A stretch of 64,000 bases of DNA from assembly GCA_964023275.1 (NCBI GenBank), contig OZ029913.1, positions 51,529,509 to 51,593,508 of the forward strand, given 5' to 3'. How positions within the stretch are numbered: position 1 is the first letter of the stretch; each line of letters opens with the position of its first letter. The notes under the pieces were generated by a model. The model was not told the origin of the DNA. It worked only from the letters and a program-made list of their open reading frames with translations, and did not search any database. The translations under genes and the position numbers were made by a program. Source of the DNA: Norana najaformis (taxonomy: Eukaryota; Annelida; Clitellata; Crassiclitellata; Hormogastridae). Shown piece by piece: positions 45,646-57,847 of this stretch.

Positions 45646-46134
45646 GATGATTATAGGGTATTATTTACTGGTGTTGGCACTGTGAAACGACTAAAACCGA
45701 GATAGGTCACTGAAGCTTTTGCCTCAAGCGTCCGGATACCAAAAATTTTCGTAGATTTGCCAAGTTTTTACCGGAGAAAGCTCACTTAATTGGACTTATA
45801 TGTATTTGCAAAATCCTGCAAACGACGACTTTCCCCAGCTATTCAAACGTCGGTTGCCTGCAGAGGAAGTCTTGCGTCTTTCACAACAGCGAAAATATAG
45901 TCCTAGACTGGCGAGGAGCGCACTCTAGAGATACTACGAAGTGACATGACATTAACTGACCAGACAAATAAATATGTAGACATAACATTAGTGCTTGTGG
46001 TCAGTCAGGCAAAAACAAGTTCATCCTGACCACATTGTTTTCAGTGGTTTACTGCAAATGTATGAAAATGCACAGGGAACTACATAATAAATAAATTATA
46101 CCCTAGCTAAAGGACCTAAATATAATGGTGATAA

Positions 46135-46560
46135 GGAAGTAGCCAATATATATATATATATATAAAGTAAAGTCGTAAAGTCTATCGGTAACGCGTTTGG
46201 CCAATTATCATGCGGTTGCGAGGACTTTATATTATTATGATCTTAGAGTAATTTAAGGCTTAGTCTCGCTACGGCTCCAGTTAATCAGCGATGTGAAGAA
46301 TCTAGGTTGCGTAGATACAGTAGAAAGCTTCAAGTCTTCATTTATAAGTTTATTTACAATGGAAATTTAATCAGGTGAAATACGCTCGCTCGAGCTTCTC
46401 CTAGTAACTGCGAATGCGAAGAGACAAGATTTTGGCGAAGTTGTGCATAGCTGTTGGTAACTAGACTTTTTGAAACTACCGTCAGCTATATATGTATGTA
46501 TATATGTATATATATATGTATATATATATATACATCTTCACATTATGTACATGTATGGGC
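46135..46560. repeat. short TA/TATG microsatellites
   Basis: (TA)n at 46,147-46,164 and TATG/TATA units at 46,488-46,535. The remaining sequence is unremarkable. Confidence 0.75.
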
Positions 46561-46889
46561 CATTAAGCTAAAAAACACTAAGTAACACAACTTTTGTGCC
46601 TGGGTAGTAAGCGTTATTTCTCATTTGCTTATGCCTCAAAAGTATCGAAGGTGGCTGTTATTCCCTTCAAACTTTGCTTTTGTGACTAGGACAACGATAT
46701 TTCGAAATTTACCTATTTCCAATGAAGAAACGGACGAATTTGCGTGTTTTCGTGCAAACAAAGTCGAAAAACAACAACATATGAATCAATATTAACATGT
46801 ATTTACGCTGCAGTTATACAAATATGACCACAAAAGATTTAGAAATGAGTAATATTTCGAGATTTACGAATATATTGTAAATCACTTTC

Positions 46890-48690
46890 ACGAATCAATC
46901 TCCCATCATGTTCTCTTTATACTGCTCTTGGTGGCGACGTTCAAAGTCGGGTATATCCTGGTGGAAGCGCTCGCCTAGCTCTCCGAGTACGCTCGCATGT
47001 TCTCCTTGAAGTTATCAAGATGACATCAAGGATATGAACTTTATGAGACATCCTGCAGCCCATTTTGCCGTAGTTCTTCACCAGAGTCTCAACCAGCTCC
47101 ATATAGTTTTTGGCCTTGTGATTGCTCAGCAAGCCCCTAACCACTGCGACAAAGCTGTTCCAAGCCGCTTTCTCCTTCCTGGTGAGCTTCTTGGGGAATT
47201 CTTTGCACTCCAGGATCTTCTTTACCTGTGGTCCAAAGAAGACACAGGCTTTGACCTTTGCCTCAGACAGCTTATGGAAGAAGTCTTGAAGGTATTCGAA
47301 GACTGCCGATTCCTTTTCTACAGCAGTGACAAATTGTTTCTTAAGGCCTAATTTGATGTGCAATGGTGGCATCAGCAGCACCTTCTGGGTGTCCACCAGT
47401 GGCTCCCACTTGACGTTGTTCCTCCCCACAGAGAACTCGGTCCGCTGTGGCCAGTCCCGCCACTGGTAGTGCATCTTGTTGTCCCTGCTGTCCAACAGGC
47501 AAAGAAGGAAACTTGGTAAAACCGCCTTGCAGATTCATACCATTTTGAAGTCTCCGATGACCTCCCATCCGTACTCTTCATACTTCAGGCGTCTAGTAAG
47601 CTCTTTATGCTGGACCGAGTGAGCCATGGGAAGAGACGGGTACTTGTTCCCGTTATGAAGCAGCACGGCTCTGAGGTTCCTGGATCAACGGTCGATGAAG
47701 AGACGCCACTCGTTCGGTTTACAGTCAATTCCAATTGGCTCAAACAGACCGGTCACATTGTGGCAGAAGCAGAGCCCATCTTGACTGGTGAAGAAGCTGG
47801 AAAAAGCTTTAAGACGCTTCCTCTTATATGCGACTTGCACACTTTCATCCAACAAATTCCACTGCTTGAGCAAAGACGTCAAAAGCTCGGCATTGTACTT
47901 GGTGAGACCAAGATTTCTGATCAAGTCTTTGAGGTCTTTTTGATTAGAATAGTATAGGTTTCTCTCCTCAGCTCTGAAATTGGAATCTGAATTTCAACGT
48001 CTTCCTCGCTTTATGACTTACTGCTCTCTTCTGAAGACGGCTGCTTTCTCTCCGGAGGAGTGGGTACGGGAAGCTCAGAGCAGTGTGGCATCGGGGCGAT
48101 GTACGAAGGAAGGTCCCGATAGGTGATAGCAGGTCCAGTCTTGCCAGTCCGACGTTTGGAAGGATCCACCATGCAGAAGTAGCAATTGTTTGAGTGGTCA
48201 GTGGGTTCTCGCCAAATTCTTGGGATAGCAAACTTCATGGCTCTATTTTCCCCTCTGTACCATCCTGCAAAAGAACAAATTGAAATTGTGTTCATAACAA
48301 AATAAATGCACTTCACCCATGACTAACACGTAAGACATTCTCGCAACATATTTCACATATCATATATTTGTTCAATAACACTGAAAATTTTCAAAAATTG
48401 TGAAATTACAACATTTAAAACTTTTAAAACTTTTATAAGATAAAATGTCGCCATCTAAGCGAGTAACAGTTGTTCATCTTGCCCTCCAGCGTTTTTTTGC
48501 AGTGCTCGCAGGTGAAATGAGGTGCCCAGGGTTTGTCTTGATCCCCGACAGGCATGCCGAAATATGCCTTGTAGGCTTCACATATCTTAGCAGATGCTTC
48601 CACAGAGTACTTTTTCGCTCTTGTCTTGATAAATTGGCCGCAGACATAGCAAAATGCGTCTGCTGAATGCTTGCAGCCTTCAGATGCCAT
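46890..48690 (-). pseudogene. disrupted copy of a multicopy transposon-like gene
   Basis: First exon 48,483-48,690 starts MASEGCKHSADAFCYVCGQF and ends FTCEHCKKTLEG at a GCAAGA donor. The second exon starts at 48,264 after TTTTGCAG, in phase, with WYRGENRAMKFAIPRIWREP and NCYFCMVDPSKR. CxxC pairs and a C/H-rich start suggest zinc binding. The second exon is then broken by stops near 48,010 and frame changes, but continues recognisably: NAELLTSLLKQWNLLDESVQ, GLCFCHNVTGLFEPIGIDCK, SRDNKMHYQWRDWPQRTEFS, KLTRKEKAAWNSFVAVVRG and finally GERFHQDIPDFERRHQEQYK near 46,900-46,980. I recognise this as a protein family that occurs in many near-identical copies in fish and invertebrate genomes, probably transposon-derived. 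I do not know its biochemical function. Related copies lack these stops, so this one is a pseudogene. Confidence 0.8.
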
Positions 48691-49884
48691 CTCATATATG
48701 CATCGACTTAGGCAGCTACAACTAAACTGATCTGGTGGGCTTAAAGCCACTGTATTTGTACTGTTATTTATATTTCTGGAAAGTTCCAGTTTTCAGACGT
48801 TTTAGAATATTCTCAAAAGTTCTAGAAAGTTCTAGCAGTTGCTCCAAGTTTGCTCAGCACTGAATTCATCTTGAATGTTATGTAAAGTAGGTAAATTTCA
48901 GAATATCACTGTCTTGGTCACAAAAGCAAAGTTTGTGTGGAATATCAGCCATTTTATACACTTTTAAGGCATAAGCAATTAGGAAATAACACTTACAACC
49001 CAGGAAAAAAATTTAAAAAATGTACAGGGTGTAATTGACATATAATGATAAGTAAATATAGATTTACTATGCCTAAAATATTTGATAGATTTATGCGTCC
49101 ATCGACCAGTATTCACTCTGACATGTCACTGCCTCTGCCTTTATCTGTATGGATCAAGCCTATAATTATTGTAATTATTATAAAGTATACAACTTTGTTG
49201 TCGCTCTGGCTGGTTTCCCGTAATGAACGGTCAATATACGTTAATTGTGATTCGGATTAATTCTCTGTCTCTATACCACCGTAAAAGCACGAGCGCAAAT
49301 GCAGCGCAATGTTTCAAACTATTCGTCGAACTGCCATTGTGTGAATGATGGGATTGGGTCCTAACTCTATGCCACAGAACATTGGTCTGACCTGCACTGA
49401 ACGAGGGTCGAGGTGGATGCACTGCGACTGGCTTCAAGTCTAGAGTTTTCTTCGTCTCAGCATATGAGGGTGTGCAGTATACATTATTGCAAATATTGCC
49501 ACAGGTTTCATCTGAGCGCAGATCCTAGTGTTTTATTTGTCAAAAAGAGCGGCGAATCATTTGCGTAGCTGGGATGTTAGTGTTGCGGTAGCCCCGGGCG
49601 GCGCTGTGCAAGCGGGGGCAAAGAGGGCGGCAAAACAAAATATTCAAAAACCTAATTAATTACCTATGATCCCCACCCAAATTTCAGAGGTGATTTCAGA
49701 AAGACAATGACAGCCTATGTCTCAAAGATCCAAAGACTGTCCCAATGAAAAACTTTACTCGATGGGCCAACTGTACGCCTTCTGTACGGTAGCAAATTGA
49801 GTTCAGTCACTCTTATTTTAAAAGTCCCCGCACCTACTACTATATATAATATTGAAGCTTATCAGTCACCGCTGAGAAAAGTGG

Positions 49885-49992
49885 CCCTCTCTCTCCTCTC
49901 TACCCGACCACTCTCTCCCCACTTCTCTCTCTTCTCTCTCTCTCTAACTGTCTCTCTGTCTCTGTCTTTCTGTCTCTGCCTATGTCTCTGTC

Positions 49993-50041
<49 letters not shown>

Positions 50042-50062
50042 ATCTCTCTCTCTCTCTGAGGT
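49885..50062. repeat. (TC)n/(TCTG)n microsatellite
   Basis: CTCTCT, then TCTGTCTG units, then CTCTCT. Frames through it are Ser/Leu/Cys repeats. Confidence 0.93.
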
Positions 50063-50559
50063 TGAAACAGTGCGCGTGTCAGATCAAAATTCATCCCTAT
50101 CTGGATTAATAAAGAAGAAAATCTATCCTTCAACGACCAAATTTACTCCTGCTGTAATTTTCAGGCCCAAAGCCTTAGGTTTTAAGGTAGGAGGACCTAG
50201 GCAGTCGCCTCACTGACCTTTCCCAAAGCCAGGACCGCAAAGTTCAGCGAGGCGATGGCATAGGTAGTGGCACTGAGATAAGATAGTGAAATGAAGCAGT
50301 GACTCATATTGGAACTTTGACAGACCTTACTGAAAATTGAAAAATCGACCCTGTGCAATGACCAGCGGAAAAACTGAAAACTTGTGCAGTGAATGGCGTG
50401 TGACAGTGAGTATACTAATCAGGATACGTTAGAAGCCTGGTGAAATTGCGTCAGATATGTTGGATTAAATACACAGGAAGCAATACGTCGTTCTCTTGAG
50501 AGAAATTTTTGACCAAATAGGAATTGAAATTTTCTATCGTTTTTCACAGTTACGAGAAA

Positions 50560-50840
50560 TGAAGAAGGAAGCGAAGAAGAATGCGAAGGAGAATGCGAAG
50601 AAGAAGAATAGGATAAGAAAAAAGAAGAAAAGGAAGAGGAGGAGGAGGAGGAGGAGGGGGAGGAGGAGGAGGAGGAGGAGGAGGAGGAGAAGGAGGAGGA
50701 ATGCGAAGAACGCGAAGAAGAATGCGAAGAATGCGAAGAAGAATGCGAAGAATGCGAAGAAAAAGAAGAAGAAGGAGGAGAAGAAGGAGGAGGAGGAGAA
50801 GAAGAAGAAGAAGAAGAAGAAGAAGAAGAAGAAGAAGAGC
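50560..50840. repeat. long polypurine tract, (GAA/GGA)n with GAATGCGAA units
   Basis: About 280 bp nearly pure A and G on the + strand, with repeated GAAGAATGCGAAGAATGCG at 50,575-50,600 and 50,700-50,760. This is the reverse complement of the TTCGCATTC units at 42,170-42,280. Confidence 0.95.
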
Positions 50841-51070
50841 AGTACATTCAGGTAGCCCTGAGATGCAGCCATGGGTATAAGAAGTATTAACGACTTCATT
50901 TTCGCATCCTCGGCATACGAGACAGGTGGCCATTGTTCTCCCTCGCTGTAACCAAGTAACTAGTGGAAATAGAACCTGTAGCCATCCGGCAAAGACGACA
51001 TAGGCATTCAGAAGGTATGGGCAATGAATATATTTTTACAAGTTGTATGTGTAATAGGCATAACAATTTT

Positions 51071-51600
51071 TATTTATAGCAGAGGTATAGCATTATATGC
51101 GTTATAATTTTAACACATATATTAGTCCTTGCAAAGACTACATACGCATGCACGAAATTTACGAAATTCTTCCGTAAGAGCACAAGTGGAAGTACGTGGT
51201 CAAGGTGTATGTGGTCCCTATATATTACAGATATATATAAGCGTAGTATAAACTTGTAGGCCTAGTAAATGTATGTGTATGTATAATATACGCATTTAGC
51301 CGCGCGTATGAGAACGAGTATGTGTATGTAGGCCTACATGCGTCAGCTGTTGGCTAACATCTTGACAACGGACCTCTCTCTGACTGAAGCAACGGCTGGC
51401 GAACATTCATGCATCTGCACATGTGCTGCAGTTCGGTCTAACTTTAGTCCCTTTGCGGCCTAGCGATGCTCCTAAAATAGGTCACATCATGTGCGCGCTA
51501 ATGACGTCCGCGGATTATTTCAAGTTGGGAAATTATATACGGCTGTATATTAAATATATGTATATATATAGCATATAATGCTATACCTCTGCTATAAATA
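51071..51600. repeat. 30-bp perfect inverted repeats 470 bp apart
   Basis: 51,071-51,100 (TATTTATAGCAGAGGTATAG, then CATTATATGC) and 51,571-51,600 are exact reverse complements. The enclosed 470 bp is AT-rich with no gene. The arms may be the ends of a small non-autonomous transposon, but no target duplication is visible at this spacing. Confidence 0.8.
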
Positions 51601-51772
51601 AGCAATACATATATATATATATATATAGTCCTACAATATTTTATAGGCAGTATTTACAGTATTATATTGTGTGTGCTGCAGGCATAAGATGAAATTACAG
51701 TAGGTCTGCTGTATATAAAGATTGTGCTTACGGGCATAGGATCAGATCAAATTGTACAGCAGGTCTGCTGTA

Positions 51773-51784
51773 TATATATAAATA
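51773..51784 (+). promoter_or_regulatory. possible TATA box of the stomatin-like gene
   Basis: TATATATAAATA lies 116 bp upstream of the proposed start codon, so transcription would begin near 51,810 with a short 5' UTR. The region is AT-rich and TATA-like sequences are common in it, so the call is weak. Confidence 0.3.
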
Positions 51785-51899
51785 GGCTTTCGACAGAGAC
51801 GGAGTCATATAGTAGTGGAAGCGCCGTTGCTAAGCAAGAATTCAAATACAAAGGCCTTTACTAGTAGTATACTTTGGTGTCCGTCAGACACAACTGAAA

Positions 51900-51954
51900 A
51901 TGGAAATTCGAAGCACCAGGGTCAACTCGGAGACAAACACCGTGCCAAGGAGAG
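51900..51954 (+). CDS. STOM: stomatin-like protein, exon 1
   Basis: ATG at 51,900 followed by 18 codons (MEIRSTRVNSETNTVPRR) and a GTAAGG donor at 51,955. The one-base overhang completes a Glu codon at exon 2. Stomatin N-termini are short, hydrophilic and poorly conserved, so support is the start codon, donor and phase. Confidence 0.7.
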
Positions 51955-54149
51955 GTAAGGATCCATGCATTGCTTCTTCATACGACTGTTCAAGAAGCCC
52001 AGCTGCCCAGTTAGGCACCCATAGATGTTTCGCCGATTCTGCCCAACTTCATCACGGCAATCATGCCACTTCAACATACTAAATTCTGACTACATAGAGG
52101 CTATCCGGCCTAGCTGAAAACATGGGCCTATCGACCTATATATATGGGCAACTAATGCCATGTTCATATTCTTTCTTCTCAAGACAAATCCAAATATCCT
52201 GAATCTCATTAAACGACATGAACATTCATTTACATTTTAAAATCGTTGGCGCCACTAAATATTTAAAAACTGTTCCACGTGTTCTTTCCATATGCATATA
52301 TAGTTAAATATGAATGTAAATGCACAAGTTTTTCTATAGCGGTCGTACAGCCGCGACCCCACTAATTTTTAAGAAAATGAATTTATTGGGTGAGATCCTT
52401 CTCTACGACTGCCGTTCGAATGGGTGCCACACCATTTAAGGTCCTCGTGTATGGACCGTGCTAATCCGAGATTAAAATATCTTAAATACAGCTACAGTCG
52501 TTATGCGAACTGGCATTCTTCGGCACAGAGGAGCCTTGAGGTACGCTTTAACCAACGTAGCTAATCACGTCAGTTGAATTAGTGTACTAAGAAATTTTAT
52601 TGTCTGTCTACCATATTCTGATACAATTTCCCACTTATTTGCACTATTTCTTCAATAGGTACGCACGTTTAGGTCTAAATAGGCAGTCATACAAGCCGAC
52701 GTACGTTTATACAAAAGGATAAAATACGCATTAACGGTCTAAATGCATTCAGCCTGATTTTGTTACCTGAGACATTTACTATTATTAACTAATCACTTCT
52801 AATGCGCCGGTATCTAAAGCACAAGGCATTAACCGAAGGTGCACCAAAACCAAGCCGCAATCAGGGAAATGAAACATCCAGAAGATTAGTCCACTGAGAC
52901 AAATAAGCAGCCTAATGTGGATAAGCGGTTTGAAAAGGTAAGCCTTAAGTTGAGAAAGAAAAATGACACAAGCGACTGAGCAGAATGCACAGACATAATG
53001 GAGATAGTTCCAAAATATAGGTCCAGCAAAACTAATATTGGGTATCACTAGAGAAATTTTTCGACCTGTATTGGTATTCTTACTGATTCACCTGTTTTTC
53101 TATCAGTTCATTCAATGAGAATACCAAAATAGGTCCAAAACCTTTTGTATCATGTCACAGGACTAAAACTAGGAAAAGAAAAGTGACCATAGACATAGAC
53201 TTTAAGGTTTGCAGCAAACAAATTGATAACCTATAAGCCGTACAAAAGCTATACAGCAACTTGCGAGCTTAGCAAATGAATAAAACTGGATCCCACTTCA
53301 AATGACTCCGAGAAGTCGACAGTTTAAGAAAGTGTATGGTTGTATAGTTCGCATGGATTAGAACTCGTGGTGAAAAATTCTATTCCGCATTTCTAAAAAT
53401 AATTGAACCTTTCTTTTGTTCTTTTGGAATCAATAAAGTTTCATTACACAGTCTTTCTGTTAACTATAGTCGTCCTAGTCATGGAGTGTAACGAAGTGGA
53501 GCTCATACGATACATCATGTAAATAAGTTTGGTAAGACACAGTACATTTAGGTCACCCACTTATTTGCAAAAGTTATCATAAAGAATATTTCATTCATTC
53601 CGATCATTTATTTGGCGCCTTATGAAGATATCTACTTAGAAGTGAATTTAACCAATCTTCGCGGTCAGTTTTTGATATGCTTGTTGCATTTCTGGCTATA
53701 AGATCGTTTATAATGTTTCGCTATTTCAATTATTACATGAAATCGACTAATTTGCCGTAAATGTGATGTACTGTGTAATCAATGTCATTTTTCTATTTCT
53801 CATGCAAGAGTTCTCTCTTACAATGATGCTAGAAGGCTTCTGAATCGTCCATTTTACCTGCTTCGTCAGCGACTTGTTGTAGAACATAGAGTATTACAGT
53901 AGAAAGGTGGCAAACGTATTCTATGGTTCTTTGCACAACTTCTAATCTCTCATGCATCACTGCGTGCAGTTGTAGCTAGTGAAATCGTGCATGCTATCAG
54001 TGTGCAATGATTTTGCCTCTAGTCAATGAAAATTGCCGGATTTCACTCAAACGAACACTTCGATCGTCAGAATGTTGAATGATTCATTAACGATTTGGCA
54101 TTTATGTGGATTATATTTGTGACGAATGTGAACATGTATTTTGTTGCAG
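51955..54149 (+). other. stomatin-like gene, intron 1
   Basis: 2.2 kb. Holds the SINE at 52,318-52,580. No further gene seen; the minus-strand frame 52,785-53,048 has no recognisable motif. Confidence 0.7.
52318..52580 (-). mobile_element. tRNA-derived SINE, second family, copy 1
   Basis: Parallels 63,566-63,815 along its whole length (TATAGCGGTCGTACAGCCGC, TTTATTGGGTGAGATCCTTC, GACCGTGCTA, GGAGCCTTGAGGTACGCTTT). On the minus strand the end is tRNA-like: GTTGGTTAAAGCGTACCTC as A-box region and AGTTCGCATAAC as B box. Confidence 0.8.
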
Positions 54150-54274
54150 AACTTTCTAATACGAAACCCGAAGAGAATCCAGGAGGAAACAATTGCTGTA
54201 GCATTCTGCTGACTGGACTCTCGTGGCTTCTGATCATCATTCTTTTCCCCTTCTCCATGATTTCCTGTCTTAAG
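54150..54274 (+). CDS. STOM: stomatin-like protein, exon 2: membrane hairpin
   Basis: Acceptor TTTTGTTGCAG and donor GTAAGG at 54,275. Residues 19-60: a hydrophilic stretch with Cys34-Cys35, then the hydrophobic hairpin GLSWLLIIILFPFSMISCLK. Pro52 is at the position of the conserved hairpin-turn proline, and Cys58 corresponds to the palmitoylated cysteine of stomatin. The protein would sit in the inner leaflet with both ends in the cytosol. It could equally be a stomatin, STOML3, MEC-2 or podocin orthologue; the catalogue is set by exons 3-7. Confidence 0.92.
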
Positions 54275-54422
54275 GTAAGGGCTATTATGAAAAAAGCCAT
54301 GCACGACGGCGATGCTTTGTCATGCATAGGTCGAGATCTACAGAGCATGACGGAGGACAGATAATGCACAGGTACACTTTAATTTCATTTATGTCTGAAA
54401 CTAGCTTAACTTTCTCGATCGC

Positions 54423-54539
54423 AGTATCTTTAAAATCACGATACGGTTTGCAATCCTGCTTCCTATAATTAATTATTCATCGTAGTATCTTTAAAATCAC
54501 GATACGGTTTGCTATCCTGCTTCCTATAATTATTCATCG
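54423..54539. repeat. 61-bp tandem duplication in stomatin-like intron 2
   Basis: AGTATCTTTAAAATCACGAT at 54,423 recurs at 54,484. The copies differ at one base (GCAATCC/GCTATCC) and by a 4-bp deletion near the end. Confidence 0.92.
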
Positions 54540-56039
54540 TCACAAAGTGATTTACAACACAGCCAGACTTTAAACACTATCACGAAGCTTTCGTCTTACG
54601 TGAGCTGGGGTCAGAGTCCGGACAGCATCGTTCATTTCGCTCATAGCGAGCGCGCATTGTGTCACCCATCGACTGTGGTAACTGATGTCCAGCTATTGAC
54701 CCAAAGTATTATGTGGACCAGATGAATGGGACCGTCTCAGTCTATGTGGGAGGGCACTGCACAACCTGACTGACATGCAACATGGGGCATGGAAACCTTG
54801 TTTTGACCTTCTGAACTTAATAGGCTAAATATGCGAGCAGTTTAACGCTGAGCTAAACGTAACTTTAAAATAAAAGGAACGCTCACGAAACTTATGCGCT
54901 AGCAGAAAATGATTATGCGCGCTATTCTCAAAAGTCGTGCGCGCGTACGCGCAGCTTAGAGGAAACACTGTCGCCATTCTTTTCGGTAATTTGTCAAATC
55001 TAATGCTTTTCTCTTGTTTAGTCCAAGCATGGACTAAGCACGAGAAAGCACCGGATCTGACAAATGACCAAAAAATAACGGAGATCACTTATTCGCACCA
55101 CTTCTGTTAAACTGCTGGCATCAGGAAATAATGATAACAGCAATGACGACGATTTTGCTATGCGTTGACATTTTTACAGCGTCTCTCGCTTGTGATGACC
55201 TGCATAAGGCTTCCTATATGATCATAGCGCATGGCCGAGAAGAAAATCTTTTGCGCCAACGAGCACATACAGAACAGACCCGCAAAAACACTTGCACTGG
55301 TAAATTACTCTGCGCGGCGGCCGATAGATGACAAATACATCTGGACTTCCTGCATATTGCTGCTCATGTGGCTCGCAGGCGCAGCGCAATCGAAATCAAA
55401 ATACCATGAAAATCTTACACACGCCCTTGACGTTTATTTCTACGAATCGTTTTCACACTCGGCGACCGTTGGAGACCGGCATTTAATTGAGACCCGGCGC
55501 TTGAAACAAGTTTTACGGTACTACACAGTCCCTGTATTATGCTGCATGGACATATAGATGGGTCAGGAGAAGGAGGAAGAGTAGGAGGAAGAGGAGGAGG
55601 AGGAAGAAGTCGCCGACCACGCGTAGGTTGTCCATGGTGAGCTATGCATGCGTTGCAGGCTGAGAAAGAGACGGTGTTTCAAGCGCTGACTACGCTCCAT
55701 GAAATATCATGTGCGCAAAACTTTGACTGAGAACACTCGTCTTGTAAGTACTTCGTGCTTAAACGTCCTCTTAGACGGAAAGAAACTCGTGTCAAGACCT
55801 GTAAATTGTTGGTAAATGTAAATATAGTTCCTCAGTCCATGATTGTGGCTCATGCGCCGATGATAAATGGTCTTTTAAATTATGCTTAAACGGTCTTATG
55901 GCATCGACATATTTTGAAAGGGTAGATTGCAGTCCAGTCTTAATTTCACACTCAACAGCAGCAGTTAATCAAATAACTGATTCTGCAGTTGGAGCACAGT
56001 GGTGGCATTCGAAGATTAGTCGCTTGTTTCTCTTCACAG
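54540..56039 (+). other. stomatin-like intron 2, distal part
   Basis: No gene recognised. It has a short GGA-rich purine patch at 55,568-55,610; small frames on both strands have no motif. Confidence 0.55.
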
Positions 56040-56112
56040 GTTGTGCAGGAATATGAACGAGCTGTTATATTTCGTCTTGGTCGCCTGTTACCAGGTGGCG
56101 CTAAAGGTCCAG
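56040..56112 (+). CDS. STOM: stomatin-like protein, exon 3: start of SPFH/PHB domain
   Basis: Acceptor CTCTTCACAG and donor GTACGT. Encodes [20 protein letters not shown], the hallmark start of the SPFH domain in stomatins. Continues phase 0 from exon 2 and ends with a one-base overhang. Confidence 0.95.
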
Positions 56113-56361
56113 GTACGTATTCAGCGGTGCATATGCACTACAGAAGTTGCTCTTTATATGCTCTATAAGTAGTCGAAGGTCGATCATTCCATGCTGTGCA
56201 ATCAGCACAAGACGTACTTCCAACGCGGCGTTCCTCAATGCAGCAACATCTCGCTATTTGCAATTTCAGGAAATTGTATTAAAAAGTTAATACTAGATAT
56301 CAATTAAGGCCAGATTGAAGTCAGAGGCCGTAGCAGCAACAAAATGTCGTTAAACACTAGA

Positions 56362-56389
56362 TACTACTACTACTGCTGCTGCTGCTTCG

Positions 56390-56427
<38 letters not shown>

Positions 56428-56492
56428 CACTACTACTACTACTACTACTGTTGCTGATACTACTATTACTACTACTCCTACTGTTACTACTC
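56362..56492. repeat. (TAC)n microsatellite in intron 3
   Basis: TAC/CTA repeats with CTG and ATT interruptions. The minus frame gives poly-Val. A related (CTACTG)n patch lies at 57,097-57,145 in intron 4. Confidence 0.93.
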
Positions 56493-56942
56493 TCATAATC
56501 ACTTTTACTGTCTGATGAATTATGGCCGGGCAGTTAATTAAGGTATAGTAAAACTCTACATGCTCTGTAAATTTAAACAAGCGTAAGCCTATACTATGGA
56601 TACAATACGGGTCCAATTTCAAGACAATAAATCGCCAAGCTGATTGCTACAGCATTTTATGGGTATTCGATTTGGTGTGAACTGCGTAGCAAGAAAACAG
56701 TTATTCGCACACAAGAAACGAGGCCAGAGTCTAAATAATTTTCATGTGGGATAGGCCTCGTACAGAAGCATTAAGTATAAGTGATGCCTTAAGTTATGTA
56801 TATATTGCTGTGGAAAGGGATACTAGTGAAGCACGCATGTTTAAATGTCATTTGCTCAAAACAACGGAGACCTTGTTGAAGTTTGGATTTAATGTATTTG
56901 ATATTTTCTAGCCAGTTTTGTTTTCTTCTTCTTAAAATTTAG

Positions 56943-57025
56943 GCCTGTTTTTCATCGTGCCTTGCACTGATAACTACAAGAAGATTGACCTGAGAACTGT
57001 TTCCTACAATGTACCTCCTCAGGAG
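56943..57025 (+). CDS. STOM: stomatin-like protein, exon 4: SPFH domain
   Basis: Acceptor AAATTTAG and donor GTTAGT (non-consensus fourth base). Encodes LFFIVPCTDNYKKIDLRTVS then YNVPPQE, matching stomatin's LFFILPCTD...RT...PPQE block residue by residue. Confidence 0.95.
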
Positions 57026-57643
57026 GTTAGTTATGAGACCTTTTAACTACTACTGTGCTACTCTTTAAATAACTACTACTAAAACTTTTAAACTACTTCT
57101 TCTTCTGCTGCTACTACTACTACTACTGCTACTACTACTGCTAAGACTACATTAGATACAACAGTAGTGAAAAATTGGCTGTAAAATTAGGCCTTTTAGT
57201 AGGAGAGACACAGAGGCACCTAAAATAACATTTAGTGAGATATTAGTGTAACAAGAAGACTTTGTACTATTGGTATGTTGATGCTATTTATGATAGCCGA
57301 TGACTAACTGAAGTTAGTATTTTTTATTGTAATTGTCGATGTGGTTGTAATTATTACCATCCCGTCGTCGTATTCACTGAAGAGTAAATAGTCAATGCCG
57401 AACGACAGATTAAGTTAAATTGTAGGCCTAGACCTAGGTGGAAGCCTATCCAACTTATAAATATTGTATGGCGTACATGACAAGTGCCAGCAGTCTAGTA
57501 GTCCGGAATGCCGTCTATCTGTCATTTGCAATCAATTTTAATCAGTCCATAAGTCACTGGAACAATTTCTCAACATCAATCAGTCGCAGAGTCATTGGAG
57601 TAGTCAGTGACTTGGTATAAAGACCACTGACCATTGTCTGTAG

Positions 57644-57847
57644 ATACTGACGAAGGACTCGGTGACAGTAGCAGTGGACGCAGTCGTCTACTTTCGTGTG
57701 AGCAATCCGACGATATCAGTGACGAACGTGGAGGACGTCAACAGCTCCACTCGTCTTCTGGCTCAGACGATCCTTCGAAATGTCCTCGGAACCAAGAACC
57801 TCAGCGAAATCCTCTCAGACCGAGAATCCATCAGTCACTCCATGCAG
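57644..57847 (+). CDS. STOM: stomatin-like protein, exon 5: SPFH core
   Basis: Acceptor TTGTCTGTAG and donor GTTGGC. Residues 113-180: LTKDSVTVAVDAVVYFRVSN, STRLLAQTILRNVLGTKNLS and EILSDRESISHSMQ. This is the most conserved part of the stomatin SPFH domain, involved in oligomerisation and cholesterol-rich membrane association in the family. Phase 0 on both sides. Confidence 0.96.

Noticed and set aside
50419-50933. Overlapping frames with Lys/Arg, Ser/Pro or Leu/Phe runs
   Set aside because: They derive from a GAA/GGA tract; all frames are open because stops cannot form in it.
55131-55557. Overlapping + strand frames as an extra exon of the stomatin-like gene
   Set aside because: The phases and sequence of exons 2 and 3 join directly into the conserved stomatin block, leaving no place for an insert here.
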